Of a stretch of 64,000 bases of DNA, positions 1 through 8,371 are shown piece by piece (position 1 is the first letter of the stretch; the number at the start of each line of letters is the position of its first letter). The position numbers and the translations under genes were made by a program. The notes under the pieces were generated by a model that saw only the letters and a list, made by a program, of their open reading frames with translations, was not told where the DNA came from and ran no database searches. This stretch comes from Hymenobacter oligotrophus (GTDB lineage: Bacteria > Bacteroidota > Bacteroidia > Cytophagales > Hymenobacteraceae). The stretch is taken from contig NZ_CP032317.1 in the NCBI RefSeq assembly GCF_003574965.1, positions 3,224,001 through 3,288,000 on the forward strand, written 5' to 3'.

Positions 1-516
1 GATCGACTTCGCATCTTTGAAGATGGGGTCTTTCTTGTACGTCGTTTTGAGGTACAACGGCATCAGGCCCGTCATCCAGTCGTTGCAGTGCACGATGTCG
101 GGGGCCCAACCAAGTTTCTTGACGGTTTCGAGCACACCTTTGCAGAAAAAGATAGCGCGCTCGTCGTTATCGGCGTGGAACTGGTCGTTCTTGTCGCGCA
201 ATACCGACTTGCGGTGGAAGTAATCTTCGTTATCGATGAAGTATACTTGCAGCTTTGCGTTCGGAATAGAGGCCACTTTGATAATGAGCGGCTTTTCGTC
301 CTCGCCTACGGCAATGTTGATGCCCGACAAGCGCACCACCTCGTGCAGGCGGTTTTTGCGTTCGTTGATAATGCCGAAGCGGGGTACGAAAATGCGGATT
401 TCCATCCCCATCTCTTGCATGCCTTGCGGCAGGCGCCGCAGGAACTCCGCTACCCGGGTCGTTTGCAAAAACGGATTGATTTCCGTGGCAGCATAGAGAA
501 TTCTCAGCTTCGACAT
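1..516 (-). CDS. Glycogen/starch synthase, N-terminal part (cut by window edge)
   Basis: The reverse strand reads from an ATG at 516 to the window edge, giving 172 codons without a stop. The product begins MSKLRILYAATEINPF and continues with an alternating beta/alpha pattern and the segment PDIVHCNDWMTGLMPLYLK, which matches the GT5 glycogen synthase N-terminal (GT-B) half, where the His-Cys-Asn-Asp-Trp stretch lines the ADP-glucose/acceptor cleft. Enzymes of this family build alpha-1,4-glucan from ADP-glucose in the cytoplasm. The gene is divergent from panC with a 116-bp spacer, an arrangement common in Bacteroidota. The C-terminal half lies outside the window, so its completeness cannot be judged. 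Confidence 0.88.
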   Translation of the reverse strand, partial: MSKLRILYAATEINPFLQTTRVAEFLRRLPQGMQEMGMEIRIFVPRFGIINERKNRLHEVVRLSGINIAVGEDEKPLIIKVASIPNAKLQVYFIDNEDYFHRKSVLRDKNDQFHADNDERAIFFCKGVLETVKKLGWAPDIVHCNDWMTGLMPLYLKTTYKKDPIFKDAKSI

Positions 517-632
517 ACGGGGTTAATGGAGAAGTTAGGAAAAGGAAACACCATTGGGACGCACAAAATTAAACAATTTTGCCCGATAAATCCACTATGC
601 TTACCCCGGACGTCCGGGGCCGTCTGCCTGAC

Positions 633-1487
633 ATGGAGATACTTGAAACCGCCGCCGCGTTGCAAGCCCTTACCGAAAAATGGCGCCGCGAAGGCCGCAG
701 CATCGGCTTAGTGCCCACTATGGGTGCCCTACACGAGGGTCATTTGCAACTGGTGCGCACCGCCGCCGCCCAAAACGACGAGGTGGTGGTAAGCATATTT
801 GTGAACCCCACGCAGTTCAACAACAGCGAAGATTTCAAATTATATCCCCGCGTACCCGATTCGGATGCGGAAATGCTGCGCGGAACCGGCTGCACTGTTT
901 TGTTTACGCCCACGGTGGAGGAGGTGTACCCGCGCCCCACGGTGCTGCAGTTTAATTTCGGGGCGCTGGAGAACGTGATGGAAGGCGCGCACCGGCCGGG
1001 CCACTTCAACGGGGTGGCTACTGTGGTGAGCAAGTTGTTTCACCTAGGGCGCCCGCACCGCGCGTACTTCGGGCAGAAGGATTGGCAACAAGTGGCCGTG
1101 GTGCGCCAGTTGGTGCAAGACTTAAGTTTTGACCTGGACTTGATTAGCTGCCCAACCATTCGCGAAACCGATGGCCTGGCTATGTCGTCGCGCAACCGGC
1201 GGCTTTCGCCCGAAGCGCGGGCCGTGGCCCCGCGCCTGTACGAGGCCTTGCAGCTGGCCGCTGCACAGCTCCAACACACCCGGCAGCCGGAGCTAGCGCA
1301 ACAAGCGGCGCTGGACTTCCTAGGTGCCTACCCGCAAATTGAAGTGGAGTACCTGCAAGTGGCCGACGCCCGTTTGCTGCAACCACTGCCGGCCGGTACG
1401 GAGCCTGGGCAAGAAGCCGTGATTTGCTTGGCGGCGTGGCTCGGTGGCGTGCGCCTGATTGACAACGTGGTACTCTTGCTTACCTAG
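633..1487 (+). CDS. panC: Pantothenate synthetase
   Basis: The 284-residue product condenses pantoate and beta-alanine with ATP to make pantothenate, the precursor of coenzyme A. The [10 protein letters not shown] segment (residues 28-37) is the HxGH-type nucleotide-binding signature, followed by [10 protein letters not shown], the GQKDWQQ loop and SSRNRRL, all typical of PanC. The open frame extends upstream to 579, but the family alignment begins at [13 protein letters not shown], so the ATG at 633 is preferred. The stop codon TAG (1485-1487) sits inside a CCTAGG palindrome. panD follows after 70 bp, so two consecutive steps of the pathway are adjacent; a -7 box before panD allows separate transcription. 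Confidence 0.96.
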   Translation: MEILETAAALQALTEKWRREGRSIGLVPTMGALHEGHLQLVRTAAAQNDEVVVSIFVNPTQFNNSEDFKLYPRVPDSDAEMLRGTGCTVLFTPTVEEVYPRPTVLQFNFGALENVMEGAHRPGHFNGVATVVSKLFHLGRPHRAYFGQKDWQQVAVVRQLVQDLSFDLDLISCPTIRETDGLAMSSRNRRLSPEARAVAPRLYEALQLAAAQLQHTRQPELAQQAALDFLGAYPQIEVEYLQVADARLLQPLPAGTEPGQEAVICLAAWLGGVRLIDNVVLLLT

Positions 1488-1522
1488 GGCTGGCACCCGC
1501 GGCAGAGCGGGGCTTATTTGCG

Positions 1523-1530
1523 TATCTTTG
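1523..1530 (+). promoter_or_regulatory. Bacteroidota -7 box upstream of panD
   Basis: TATCTTTG matches the Bacteroidota primary sigma consensus TAnnTTTG exactly and lies 27 bp before the panD start codon. No clear -33 TTG was found at the usual distance. Confidence 0.5.
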
Positions 1531-1557
1531 CCGCCTTGTTACCCGCACCGCTTACCC

Positions 1558-1905
1558 ATGCACATTGAGGTTTTAAAATCCAAGATACACCGCGCCAAAG
1601 TCACCCAGGCCGAGCTCCACTACGTGGGCAGCATCACCATTGATGAGGACCTGCTCGACGCGGCCAACATGGTGGAAAACGAGAAGGTCACGGTCGTGAA
1701 CGTCAACAACGGCGAGCGGTTCGAAACCTATACCATCAAAGGCGAACGAGGCTCGGGCATGGTTTGCCTGAACGGCCCGGCAGCCCGCCGCGTCGCCGTT
1801 GGCGACATCGTTATCGTCTTCTCGTACTGCCTGATCGACTTTGCCGTAGCGCGCGAACACAAACCAACTTTGGTGTTCCCCGATCAGCACAACCGGTTGG
1901 TATAG
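1558..1905 (+). CDS. panD: Aspartate 1-decarboxylase, pyruvoyl-type proenzyme
   Basis: The 115-residue product decarboxylates L-aspartate to beta-alanine, which PanC (upstream) uses. The self-cleavage site Gly24-Ser25 is visible in HYVGSITID, where Ser25 becomes the pyruvoyl cofactor. The family core [19 protein letters not shown] and the glycine-rich [13 protein letters not shown] are intact, and the length is typical. The open frame continues upstream to 1459, but [16 protein letters not shown] is the standard PanD N-terminus. The protein should form a cytoplasmic tetramer. Confidence 0.97.
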   Translation: MHIEVLKSKIHRAKVTQAELHYVGSITIDEDLLDAANMVENEKVTVVNVNNGERFETYTIKGERGSGMVCLNGPAARRVAVGDIVIVFSYCLIDFAVAREHKPTLVFPDQHNRLV

Positions 1906-1995
1906 CCACGTTGCTTCCGCCTCCGAAGCCAGTAGCCCCGCTGCTGGCTTTGTTTTTAGTGCTCAGCCCCGATTAGTATTACCCAATCAGTTAGA

Positions 1996-3057
1996 GTGAA
2001 ACGGGTACTCGATATTCTCAAATACGCTTTGCTGCTGGCTTTTTCGGCGGCACTGATGATTTACGCCATCCGGGGCCAGGACCTGAGCCGCATTGGGCAG
2101 TACATGCTCGAAGCCGACTACAGCTGGCTCGGCTTAACCATGGCGTTGTCGGTGATGGGCTACTTCAGCCGCAGCTACCGCTGGAAAATGCAACTGGATG
2201 CAGCCAATTACCGGGCGCCTTTCTGGCAAGTGTACCACGCCATGATGGTGGGATACTTGGCCAACATGGTACTGCCCCGCATGGGCGAGGTTATTCGGTG
2301 TTCGGTGTTGCGCCGCACGAGCGGCGTACCGGTACACGTGGCGGTGGGCACGGTGATTACCGAGCGCGTTATTGATGTGTTGGTGCTGTTTGGTTTGTTG
2401 GGCGCCACGTTGCTGCTCGATTTTCACAAGTTCTGGGCGTTTGTGGTAGACAAGCTCCTCGGCGGGCAAGCCCAGTACGATGCCCTGGCCCGCAACCGCA
2501 CGCCCCTGCTGTGGGCGGCCGTCATAGCCGGCGTGCTGCTGCTGATTGTGGCGTATGCTTTGTGGCGCAACCTCGAGCGCATCAACGAAAACCGCTTGTT
2601 CAACCGCATCATCAAGTTTGTGCGGGGGCTGCTCGAGGGCGTATTCAGCATCCGTAAGCTCGAGAACAAAGGCTTGTTCTTGCTGCACACGTTCTTTACC
2701 TGGCTGGTGTATTTCCTCATGGATTACTTAGCCTTCTTTGCCTTTCCTGAAACCTACAACCTAGGGGCCCGGGCGGGCCTGGCGGTGCTCACGTTTGGGG
2801 CCTTTGGCATGGCCGCTCCGGTATCCGGGGGCATTGGCACCTTTCACTTGTTGGTGCAAAGCATCCTCATCGTGTTCGGCGTTTCGCCCGAAGCCGGCAT
2901 TGCCTACGCGCTGGTGGTGCACGGCGCCCAAACTTTGCTGGTGGTGCTAATGGGCGGTATCAGCTTTGTAGCTAGCATGATGCAGGCCGGCCGAAGAGCC
3001 CGCGTGGGCACAGCCGAGCCTGCCGAACTGTCTGTAATCCATGCCGACAAAAGATAA
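1996..3057 (+). CDS. Flippase-like (lysylphosphatidylglycerol synthase TM-type) membrane protein
   Basis: The 353-residue product starts at a GTG and has about eight hydrophobic segments. The pattern matches the YbhN/UPF0104 or lysylphosphatidylglycerol synthase transmembrane family: a short N-terminal helix, the charged GYFSRSYRWKM loop, MVLPRMGEVIRCSVLRR, a second cluster near VITERVIDVLVL, and a C-terminal GGIGTFHLL segment. No aminoacyl-transfer domain is present, so it is only the membrane half. These proteins are proposed lipid or polyprenyl-linked substrate flippases in the inner membrane; the substrate cannot be read from the sequence. The stop overlaps the next gene start by 17 bp, indicating co-transcription with it. 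Confidence 0.85.
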   Translation: MKRVLDILKYALLLAFSAALMIYAIRGQDLSRIGQYMLEADYSWLGLTMALSVMGYFSRSYRWKMQLDAANYRAPFWQVYHAMMVGYLANMVLPRMGEVIRCSVLRRTSGVPVHVAVGTVITERVIDVLVLFGLLGATLLLDFHKFWAFVVDKLLGGQAQYDALARNRTPLLWAAVIAGVLLLIVAYALWRNLERINENRLFNRIIKFVRGLLEGVFSIRKLENKGLFLLHTFFTWLVYFLMDYLAFFAFPETYNLGARAGLAVLTFGAFGMAAPVSGGIGTFHLLVQSILIVFGVSPEAGIAYALVVHGAQTLLVVLMGGISFVASMMQAGRRARVGTAEPAELSVIHADKR

Positions 3058-3535
3058 AATCCTGACCCGCGAGCAGCTACCCGCCGTACTCGACACCTGG
3101 CGCCAGCAAGGCAAGCGCATCGTGTTCACCAACGGCTGCTTCGATCTGCTGCACCTAGGGCACGTCGATTACCTCGAAAAGGCCCGCGCCCTAGGCGACG
3201 CCATGGTGGTGGGCCTGAACACCGATGCCTCGGTAAGTTGCCTGAAACCCGGCCGCCCGTTGCAAGACGAAATGTCACGCGCGCGGGTGCTGGCCTCGCT
3301 TTTGTTTGTAGATGCGGTGGTGCTATTCGGCGAACCTACCCCGCTGGAGCTTATTCACCTCGTGCGGCCCGATGTGTTGGTGAAGGGCGACGACTACGCC
3401 CTAAGCGGAATCGTAGGCCACGAGTTTGTGTTAAGCAACGGAGGGCAGGTGCTCACCGTACCCTTGGTGCCCGGCTACAGCACTACCCGCATCGTGGAGC
3501 GCGTGCGCCGGGCCGAGGGCAGTACGGGCGCCTAA
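3041..3535 (+). CDS. rfaE2: D-glycero-beta-D-manno-heptose 1-phosphate adenylyltransferase
   Basis: The 164-residue cytidylyltransferase-fold protein carries FTNGCFDLLHLGH (residues 29-41) with the HxGH nucleotide-binding motif, VKGDDY, and the closing GYSTTRIVERV signature. It corresponds to the C-terminal adenylyltransferase half of E. coli HldE, here as a stand-alone enzyme. It would make ADP-heptose from heptose-1-phosphate and ATP for LPS core synthesis. The gene overlaps the preceding flippase-like gene by 17 bp, suggesting translational coupling. Both Leu-Gly pairs that follow a C-ending codon are encoded CTA-GGN, creating CCTAGG sites. The partner kinase (RfaE1) is not in the window. 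Confidence 0.9.
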   Translation: MPTKDKILTREQLPAVLDTWRQQGKRIVFTNGCFDLLHLGHVDYLEKARALGDAMVVGLNTDASVSCLKPGRPLQDEMSRARVLASLLFVDAVVLFGEPTPLELIHLVRPDVLVKGDDYALSGIVGHEFVLSNGGQVLTVPLVPGYSTTRIVERVRRAEGSTGA

Positions 3536-3614
3536 CCAGCTCGGAGCCAGTAGGGCTGCGAGTTGCCGAGCACCACGCTTCCAACATTCACACGGCTTTA
3601 CTTTTTTCCAGACG

Positions 3615-4307
3615 ATGAGTCCGAACGCTTTTTACATGCTGATGATCCTGCTCATGGTTGTGAGCATGGGCATCCAGTGGCGCCTCCGCAGCAAGTTCAC
3701 CAAGTACTCCCACATCGGGTTGCAGTCGGGCCTTTCGGGCAAGCAAATAGCCGAGCTGATGCTGGCCGACAACAACATCCACGACGTGCGCGTGATTTCG
3801 ACCTCGGGTCGCCTCACCGACCACTACAACCCCGCCGACAAAACCGTCAACCTTAGCGAAGAGGTGTACGACGGCCGCTCGGCCGCTGCCGCCGCCGTAG
3901 CTGCCCACGAGTGCGGCCACGCCGTGCAGCACGCTACGGCCTACAGCATGCTGCAATTCCGCTCGGCCATGGTGCCGGCCCTTAGCGCTGTGTCGCGCTT
4001 CATGCCGTTCATCCTGATCGGGGGCATGCTGATGATGCAAAGCACACCTATTCCGTTGGGCATTGGCATTGCGCTTTTTGCCCTCACCACGCTGTTCAGC
4101 TTTATCACCTTGCCCGTTGAGTTCGACGCCTCGCGCCGTGCCCTCGTTTGGATTGATAAGCGTGGCATTGTAACCGCGCAAGAACACGCACTGGCCAAAG
4201 ATGCCTTGTGGTGGGCCGCCATGACGTACGTGGTAGCGGCGATTAGCTCGCTGGCTACCTTGCTGTACTACGTGAGTATTTTCATGGGCGGCAGCCGCCG
4301 CAACTAA
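3615..4307 (+). CDS. Neutral zinc metallopeptidase, YugP family
   Basis: The 230-residue membrane protein has an N-terminal helix (about residues 5-20), the zinc-binding motif HECGH (residues 98-102, HExxH type) and two to three C-terminal hydrophobic segments. It matches the YugP/Zn_peptidase_2 family, an inner-membrane metalloprotease family whose physiological substrates are unknown. The segment VEFDASRRAL after the second helix is characteristic of this family. The next gene is separated by a strong terminator, so this looks like the end of the panC-rfaE2 group. Function beyond probable peptidase activity is inference. Confidence 0.88.
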   Translation: MSPNAFYMLMILLMVVSMGIQWRLRSKFTKYSHIGLQSGLSGKQIAELMLADNNIHDVRVISTSGRLTDHYNPADKTVNLSEEVYDGRSAAAAAVAAHECGHAVQHATAYSMLQFRSAMVPALSAVSRFMPFILIGGMLMMQSTPIPLGIGIALFALTTLFSFITLPVEFDASRRALVWIDKRGIVTAQEHALAKDALWWAAMTYVVAAISSLATLLYYVSIFMGGSRRN

Positions 4308-4338
4308 CCCCCGCTGCTGTAGCTATTGCAGCTTGCAC

Positions 4339-4366
4339 AAGCGCCCGCACCTGCGGGCGCTTTGTT
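4339..4366 (+). terminator. Rho-independent terminator after the metallopeptidase gene
   Basis: An 11-12 bp stem AAGCGCCCGC/GCGGGCGCTT with a 4-nt loop is followed by TTTGTTTT, 32 bp after the stop codon. Confidence 0.8.
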
Positions 4367-4482
4367 TTGCTCCCTAGGTGGTAACAACCAAAACAGCAGT
4401 TAAACCTAACGGGCGTTAGGCATGTTAGGCAAGCAGCCTATAACTTAGCGTGCGCATCGGTGCGTTTAATGCTGGTTATAGG

Positions 4483-4512
4483 TTGATAACCACTGACCAG
4501 CTTGTAATTTCG
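4483..4512 (+). promoter_or_regulatory. Promoter of the acyl-CoA dehydrogenase gene
   Basis: TTG at 4483-4485 is separated by 19 bp from TAATTTCG at 4505-4512, close to the Bacteroidota TTTG-N19-TAnnTTTG consensus (one mismatch in the -7 box). The start codon lies 52 bp downstream. Confidence 0.5.
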
Positions 4513-4564
4513 CGGCGCCGTACCGGGCTCCGGTAGGTGCCAAGCCTCTATTCCCATTCCCACA

Positions 4565-5704
4565 ATGAACTTTCAGCTCACCGAAGAACAACTCGCCGTG
4601 CAAGCCGCGGCCCGCGAATTTGCCCAGAACGAACTGTGGGCCGGCGTAATCGAGCGCGACGAACACCAGAAATTCCCCGCCGAGCAAATCAAGAAGATGG
4701 GCGAGCTGGGCTTTATGGGCATGATGGTGAGCCCCGAGTACGGCGGCGGCGGCATGGATACCGTATCGTACGTGTTGGCCATGGAAGAAATTTCCAAGGT
4801 CGATGCTTCGTGCTCGGTTATCATGTCGGTGAACAACTCGCTGGTGTGCTGGGGCCTCGAGAAGTACGGCACCGAAGAGCAAAAGCAGAAATACCTGACT
4901 AAGCTGGCCACCGGCGAAATCATCGGCGCGTTCTGCCTCTCGGAGCCCGAAGCCGGCTCCGATGCCACCATGCAGCGCACCACCGCCGTTGACATGGGCG
5001 ACCATTACCTGCTGAACGGCACCAAAAACTGGATTACCAACGGCTCGTCGGCTTCGGTGTACCTGGTAATTGCTCAAACCAACCCCGAGCTCAAGCACCG
5101 CGGCATCAACGCCCTGATTGTGGAGCGCGACACCCCCGGGTTTGTGGTAGGCACCAAGGAAAACAAGCTGGGCATCCGCGGCTCCGACACGCACTCGCTT
5201 ATGTTCACCGACGTGAAAGTGCCCAAGGAAAACCGCATCGGCGAAGATGGCTTCGGCTTTAAGTTTGCCATGCAGGTGCTGGCCGGTGGCCGCATTGGCA
5301 TCGCCGCGCAAGCCCTAGGCATTGCTTCGGGTGCTTACGAGCTGGCCGTGAAATATTCGAAAGAGCGCAAGGCTTTCGGCGTGCCGATTTCGCAGCACCA
5401 AGCCATCCAGTTTAAGCTGGCCGATATGGCGACCAACATCGACGCTGCCCGTTTGCTTTGCTTGCAGGCCGCACACGATAAGGATGCCCACCTCGACTAC
5501 GCCAAGTCGGGCGCCATGGCCAAGCTCTTCGCCTCGAAGGTTGCCATGGACACGGCGGTGGAAGCCGTACAGGTGCACGGCGGCTACGGATTCGTGAAAG
5601 AATTCCACGTGGAGCGCCTAATGCGCGACGCCAAAATCACCCAGATTTACGAGGGAACTTCTGAGATTCAGAAAATTGTAATCTCGCGGGAAATTCTGAA
5701 GTAG
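4565..5704 (+). CDS. Acyl-CoA dehydrogenase (short-chain/butyryl-CoA type)
   Basis: The 379-residue flavoprotein catalyses alpha,beta-desaturation of acyl-CoA with electron transfer to ETF. The family order is intact: N-terminal helical domain, middle beta domain with FCLSEPEAGSDA and WITNG, and C-terminal domain with RKAFG, QVHGGYG and YEGTSEIQ. Glu363 in that last motif is the expected catalytic base at the position used by short-chain and butyryl-CoA dehydrogenases. The gene is monocistronic: its own promoter candidate is upstream and a terminator follows. It may work with the thiolase at 17.8 kb and the Fe-S protein pair at 10.5-12.9 kb, but this linkage is inferred only from pathway logic. 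Confidence 0.94.
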   Translation: MNFQLTEEQLAVQAAAREFAQNELWAGVIERDEHQKFPAEQIKKMGELGFMGMMVSPEYGGGGMDTVSYVLAMEEISKVDASCSVIMSVNNSLVCWGLEKYGTEEQKQKYLTKLATGEIIGAFCLSEPEAGSDATMQRTTAVDMGDHYLLNGTKNWITNGSSASVYLVIAQTNPELKHRGINALIVERDTPGFVVGTKENKLGIRGSDTHSLMFTDVKVPKENRIGEDGFGFKFAMQVLAGGRIGIAAQALGIASGAYELAVKYSKERKAFGVPISQHQAIQFKLADMATNIDAARLLCLQAAHDKDAHLDYAKSGAMAKLFASKVAMDTAVEAVQVHGGYGFVKEFHVERLMRDAKITQIYEGTSEIQKIVISREILK

Positions 5705-5740
5705 AATCGGAATTGCCTTAAAGTCAGAATCCTTGCACAA

Positions 5741-5776
5741 AACCCAGCCAAATTTCTGGCTGGGTTTTCGTTTTTG
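5741..5776 (+). terminator. Terminator after acyl-CoA dehydrogenase
   Basis: Stem AACCCAGCCA/TGGCTGGGTT with loop AATTTC, followed by TTCGTTTTTG, 37 bp after the stop codon. Confidence 0.85.
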
Positions 5777-5863
5777 TGAATTTTTATATCTTATTTTGCA
5801 TTGTCGAAACAGCGGCGTCGCCGTAGTCCGCTGGTACTCAGCCAACCACTCCCGCGTCCGAAT

Positions 5864-6787
5864 ATGGAAGATTATAATAAAGTCATAGAATCGCTCGGTG
5901 TGCGCTACATCAAGGCCAAGAACTTGGTGTTGCAGCAGCCCTTTACCGTGCGCAACTCCTACGATGTAGGCAACAACCTTATTCTGTTGCACAAGGGGCG
6001 TATTTCGTTTGGCGACGAGGACACGGTGGTAGAAGAAGGCGATATGCTCTTCATCCCGGGGGGCCGGGCTACCCGCGTGAGCTACGGCGAAGCGGGCGGC
6101 AAAACCATCACCAACGACGACCTGATCAGCAACAAGGACAAGTTCTTCCACTCCAACGTTGACCTCGATCTAATTTCCGACGCCGAGGAAAGCCACTCGT
6201 TTGTGTCGTTCGAGGCCAAAGTGTTCGATTCGGTGAACTTCTTCGCGTCGCTCGACGTGCCGGCGTTCCTGATCAGCGGCAATTCCAAGCTAGCCAACCT
6301 GGTCATCAAGGTGGTGGAGGAGAGCTTGCAGGAGCTGCCGGGCCGCGAGCGTCTGATTTCGATTTACACCGAGAACATCGTTGTCGAAATCATTCGCTAC
6401 ATCCTGAAGAACAAGATGTTTGTGGAGCAATTGGCCACTAACAGCACGTACTTCAAAGACCCGCGCCTGATCGACTTGTTCAATTACATCAAGGAGAACC
6501 TAGGTGGCGACCTATCCAACAAGGTGCTGTCGGGCGTGGCCAACGTGTCCGAAGACTACGTGGGCCAGTACTTCAAGATGCTGACTGGCATTAACCCGCA
6601 AGACTACATTGAATACCAGCGCATGGAGCGCGCCGTGTTCCTGCTCCGTACCACCAAAAAGAGCATCCGCGACATTGGCAAGGAAGTGGGCTACAAAGAC
6701 ACCGCGTACTTCTGCCGCCGCTTTAAAATGATGTTCGGCATTCCGGCCGGTAAGATGCGCCGCCGCGAGTCGGCCATGAACATTTAA
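5864..6787 (+). CDS. AraC-family transcriptional regulator
   Basis: The 307-residue product has an N-terminal cupin-like sensor region (about residues 1-150, with LLHKGRISFGDED and GDMLFIPGG) and a C-terminal AraC-type double helix-turn-helix (about residues 205-300), including LSGVANVSEDYVGQYFKML and IRDIGKEVGYKDTAYFCRRFK. The frame is open from a TTG at 5801, but the arginine-rich extension is atypical and the alignment-like start MEDYNKVIES at ATG 5864 is preferred. The ligand and targets are unknown. The gene converges with the GGGP synthase gene and ends exactly at a 72-bp palindrome that should terminate both. Confidence 0.9.
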   Translation: MEDYNKVIESLGVRYIKAKNLVLQQPFTVRNSYDVGNNLILLHKGRISFGDEDTVVEEGDMLFIPGGRATRVSYGEAGGKTITNDDLISNKDKFFHSNVDLDLISDAEESHSFVSFEAKVFDSVNFFASLDVPAFLISGNSKLANLVIKVVEESLQELPGRERLISIYTENIVVEIIRYILKNKMFVEQLATNSTYFKDPRLIDLFNYIKENLGGDLSNKVLSGVANVSEDYVGQYFKMLTGINPQDYIEYQRMERAVFLLRTTKKSIRDIGKEVGYKDTAYFCRRFKMMFGIPAGKMRRRESAMNI

Positions 6788-6858
6788 CCTAGGGCCGCAA
6801 GCAAAAGCGCCCGCCGCCCCACGTGGGGCGGCGGGCGCTTTTGCTTGCGGCCCTAGGT
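6787..6858. terminator. 72-bp perfect palindrome, bidirectional terminator between convergent genes
   Basis: The two 36-bp arms are exact reverse complements with no spacer, centred on CACGTG. Each arm runs from an outer CCTAGG through GCCGCAAGCAAAAGCGCC to CGCCGCCCCAC. It starts at the last base of the AraC stop codon and ends 3 bp before the stop of the opposing gene. The AAAAGCGCC/GGCGCTTTT part yields a GC stem followed by U-rich tract in either direction. Confidence 0.85.
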
Positions 6859-6861
6859 GGT

Positions 6862-7635
6862 TTAGTTAAGCGTGGCGTCGAGTACCGCGTTGTAGGAGTG
6901 CACCACGCGCGACACTTCGCCCAAGAACTCCGGGTCGCGCTCAATCTGGTTGCCGATGACAATGACATCGGCGCCGGCAGCTAAGGCGGTATGGGCTTTC
7001 TCGGCTGTGCTGATACCGCCACCCACCACAATGGGCAACGCCACGGCCTGGCGCACAGCCCGAATCATGGCCGGCGACACGGGGTGCAAGGCCCCGCTGC
7101 CGCCATCGAGGTAAATGAGACCTAGGCCCAATTGCTCGCCCGCCATGGCCGTGCAGGCCGCAATGGTGGGCTTGTCGTGGGGCAGGGGCGTGGTGCCGCT
7201 CATGTAGCTGGCCGTGGTTTGCCGGCCCGAATCGACGAGCATGTAGCCGGTGGGTAAAATCTCGAGCTGGCTGGCGCGCAGCAGCGGCGCGGCTACTACG
7301 TGCTGGCCGATCAGGAAATCGGGGTTGCGGCCCGAAATCAGCGAGAGTAGCAGAATGGCATCGGCTTGCGCATCGATGTGCAGGCTGTTGCTCGGGAACA
7401 GCACCACGGGCACCTGCGAGTGCGCCTTCAGCAAGCGAATAAGGGCAGCCTGGTGCTGCGAAGTCACCAGGCTGCCCCCTACGAAGAAGTAATCAACGGG
7501 ATGCGTGTTGCTTAGCGCCAGAATACGCCGCGTGCCGGCCTCGTCGAGGTCGTCGGGGTCGAGCAGCACGGCCAGAGATTTCTGGCCGCGGGAGCAGCGG
7601 TGGCGCAGGGCATCATGCAGTGGGGTCAGGCGCAT
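6862..7635 (-). CDS. Geranylgeranylglyceryl/heptaprenylglyceryl phosphate synthase family protein
   Basis: The 257-residue TIM-barrel protein shows LLDPDD near the N-terminus, FVGGSLVT, PVVLFPSN, GYMLVDSGRQT, LIYLDGGSGA, PIVVGGGIST and DVIVIGNQIE. These are the beta-strand ends and phosphate-binding loops of the PcrB/GGGPS family, which links sn-glycerol-1-phosphate to a polyprenyl diphosphate. Family members are known in Bacteroidota, but their lipid product in the cell is not settled. The frame is open to 7701, yet MRLTPLHDALRHR at 7635 is the better start. It overlaps the end of the upstream gene by 23 bp, so the two are probably co-transcribed. Confidence 0.85.
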   Translation of the reverse strand: MRLTPLHDALRHRCSRGQKSLAVLLDPDDLDEAGTRRILALSNTHPVDYFFVGGSLVTSQHQAALIRLLKAHSQVPVVLFPSNSLHIDAQADAILLLSLISGRNPDFLIGQHVVAAPLLRASQLEILPTGYMLVDSGRQTTASYMSGTTPLPHDKPTIAACTAMAGEQLGLGLIYLDGGSGALHPVSPAMIRAVRQAVALPIVVGGGISTAEKAHTALAAGADVIVIGNQIERDPEFLGEVSRVVHSYNAVLDATLN

Positions 7636-8350
7636 GCGCGTCGTCGTGGTGGATGACAAAGTCGATGTCCTTGGTTTCGGGCTCAGTGGCCGAAGCTGCA
7701 AGGTCCGAATTTTTGTTCATTTCCATCCACTCGTTCACCTTGCGCGTGAGCATTGCGATGAGCACGCCCGAAACCTGCCCGATCAGCATTTTGCCTGTGT
7801 CGGATTCGGCCAGGGCCCGCAGCGTATCCAATACCATCGAACCTTGCTCGGCGGGCTTGGGTTGCGCGCGGTAGCCGCCGCGGGGCGCCTGGTACGCCGG
7901 CGCTGCCACGGCCGGCAGGCCTGCCGCGTAGGGCTCCGTGGTATCGAAAGCCGGGAAAGGGTCGGCATCGGAGGCAGCGGTGGCGTGGTACACCGGCGGG
8001 GCCAATTGGGCGCGGGGGCTCAGGCCCGACGAGCCAAAGTGGTAGTCGTCGGAGTGGGCCACGAGTTGCGCTTTGCGCCGGCCGCCCTTAACTTTTTTGG
8101 CCTTTTGCTTTTTCCGACGGCGCTGCGAGGCGTGGTCCTCGTCGTCTTCGTCGTCGCGGCCACCTAGCACTTTGCTCACGAGCCAGACGCCGCCCAGCAG
8201 GGCAGCCCCGATGGCTACGTACTTACCCACTTGGGTAGTGCGTTCCTTGATATGGTCCACGTCGCCGAGAAGGGCACGTTCGTACTCCTGCTTCTGGCGC
8301 TCCAGAAATTCACGTTCGTCGTCGAACAGCGGGTTGTGCAATTCGCTCAT
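7613..8350 (-). CDS. Hypothetical protein with one transmembrane segment
   Basis: The 245-residue product is not assigned to a named family. It has an acidic/charged N-terminus (MSELHNPLFDDEREFLERQ), one hydrophobic helix (about residues 43-64), an acidic DDEDDED run next to a lysine/arginine-rich stretch (about residues 65-95), a low-complexity Pro/Ala/Tyr middle and a second amphipathic or weakly hydrophobic helix near MLIGQVSGVLIAML (about residues 188-202). It sits between the holin-X-like gene (21 bp upstream) and the GGGP synthase gene (overlapping), so the three form a probable operon. A structural or envelope role is a guess from the membrane context. Confidence 0.72.
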   Translation of the reverse strand: MSELHNPLFDDEREFLERQKQEYERALLGDVDHIKERTTQVGKYVAIGAALLGGVWLVSKVLGGRDDEDDEDHASQRRRKKQKAKKVKGGRRKAQLVAHSDDYHFGSSGLSPRAQLAPPVYHATAASDADPFPAFDTTEPYAAGLPAVAAPAYQAPRGGYRAQPKPAEQGSMVLDTLRALAESDTGKMLIGQVSGVLIAMLTRKVNEWMEMNKNSDLAASATEPETKDIDFVIHHDDAHAPDPTA

Positions 8351-8371
8351 CGCGCTAAAACGGTTGGGGGG

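Noticed and set aside
2134-2688. Long antisense frame within the flippase-like gene
   Set aside because: GC-rich codon bias opens long antisense frames throughout the window; this one is His/Gln-rich and has no recognisable domain.
5801-5863. TTG-initiated extension of the AraC regulator
   Set aside because: The extra 21 residues are Arg/Pro-rich, unlike the family, and lie close to the preceding terminator and promoter area.
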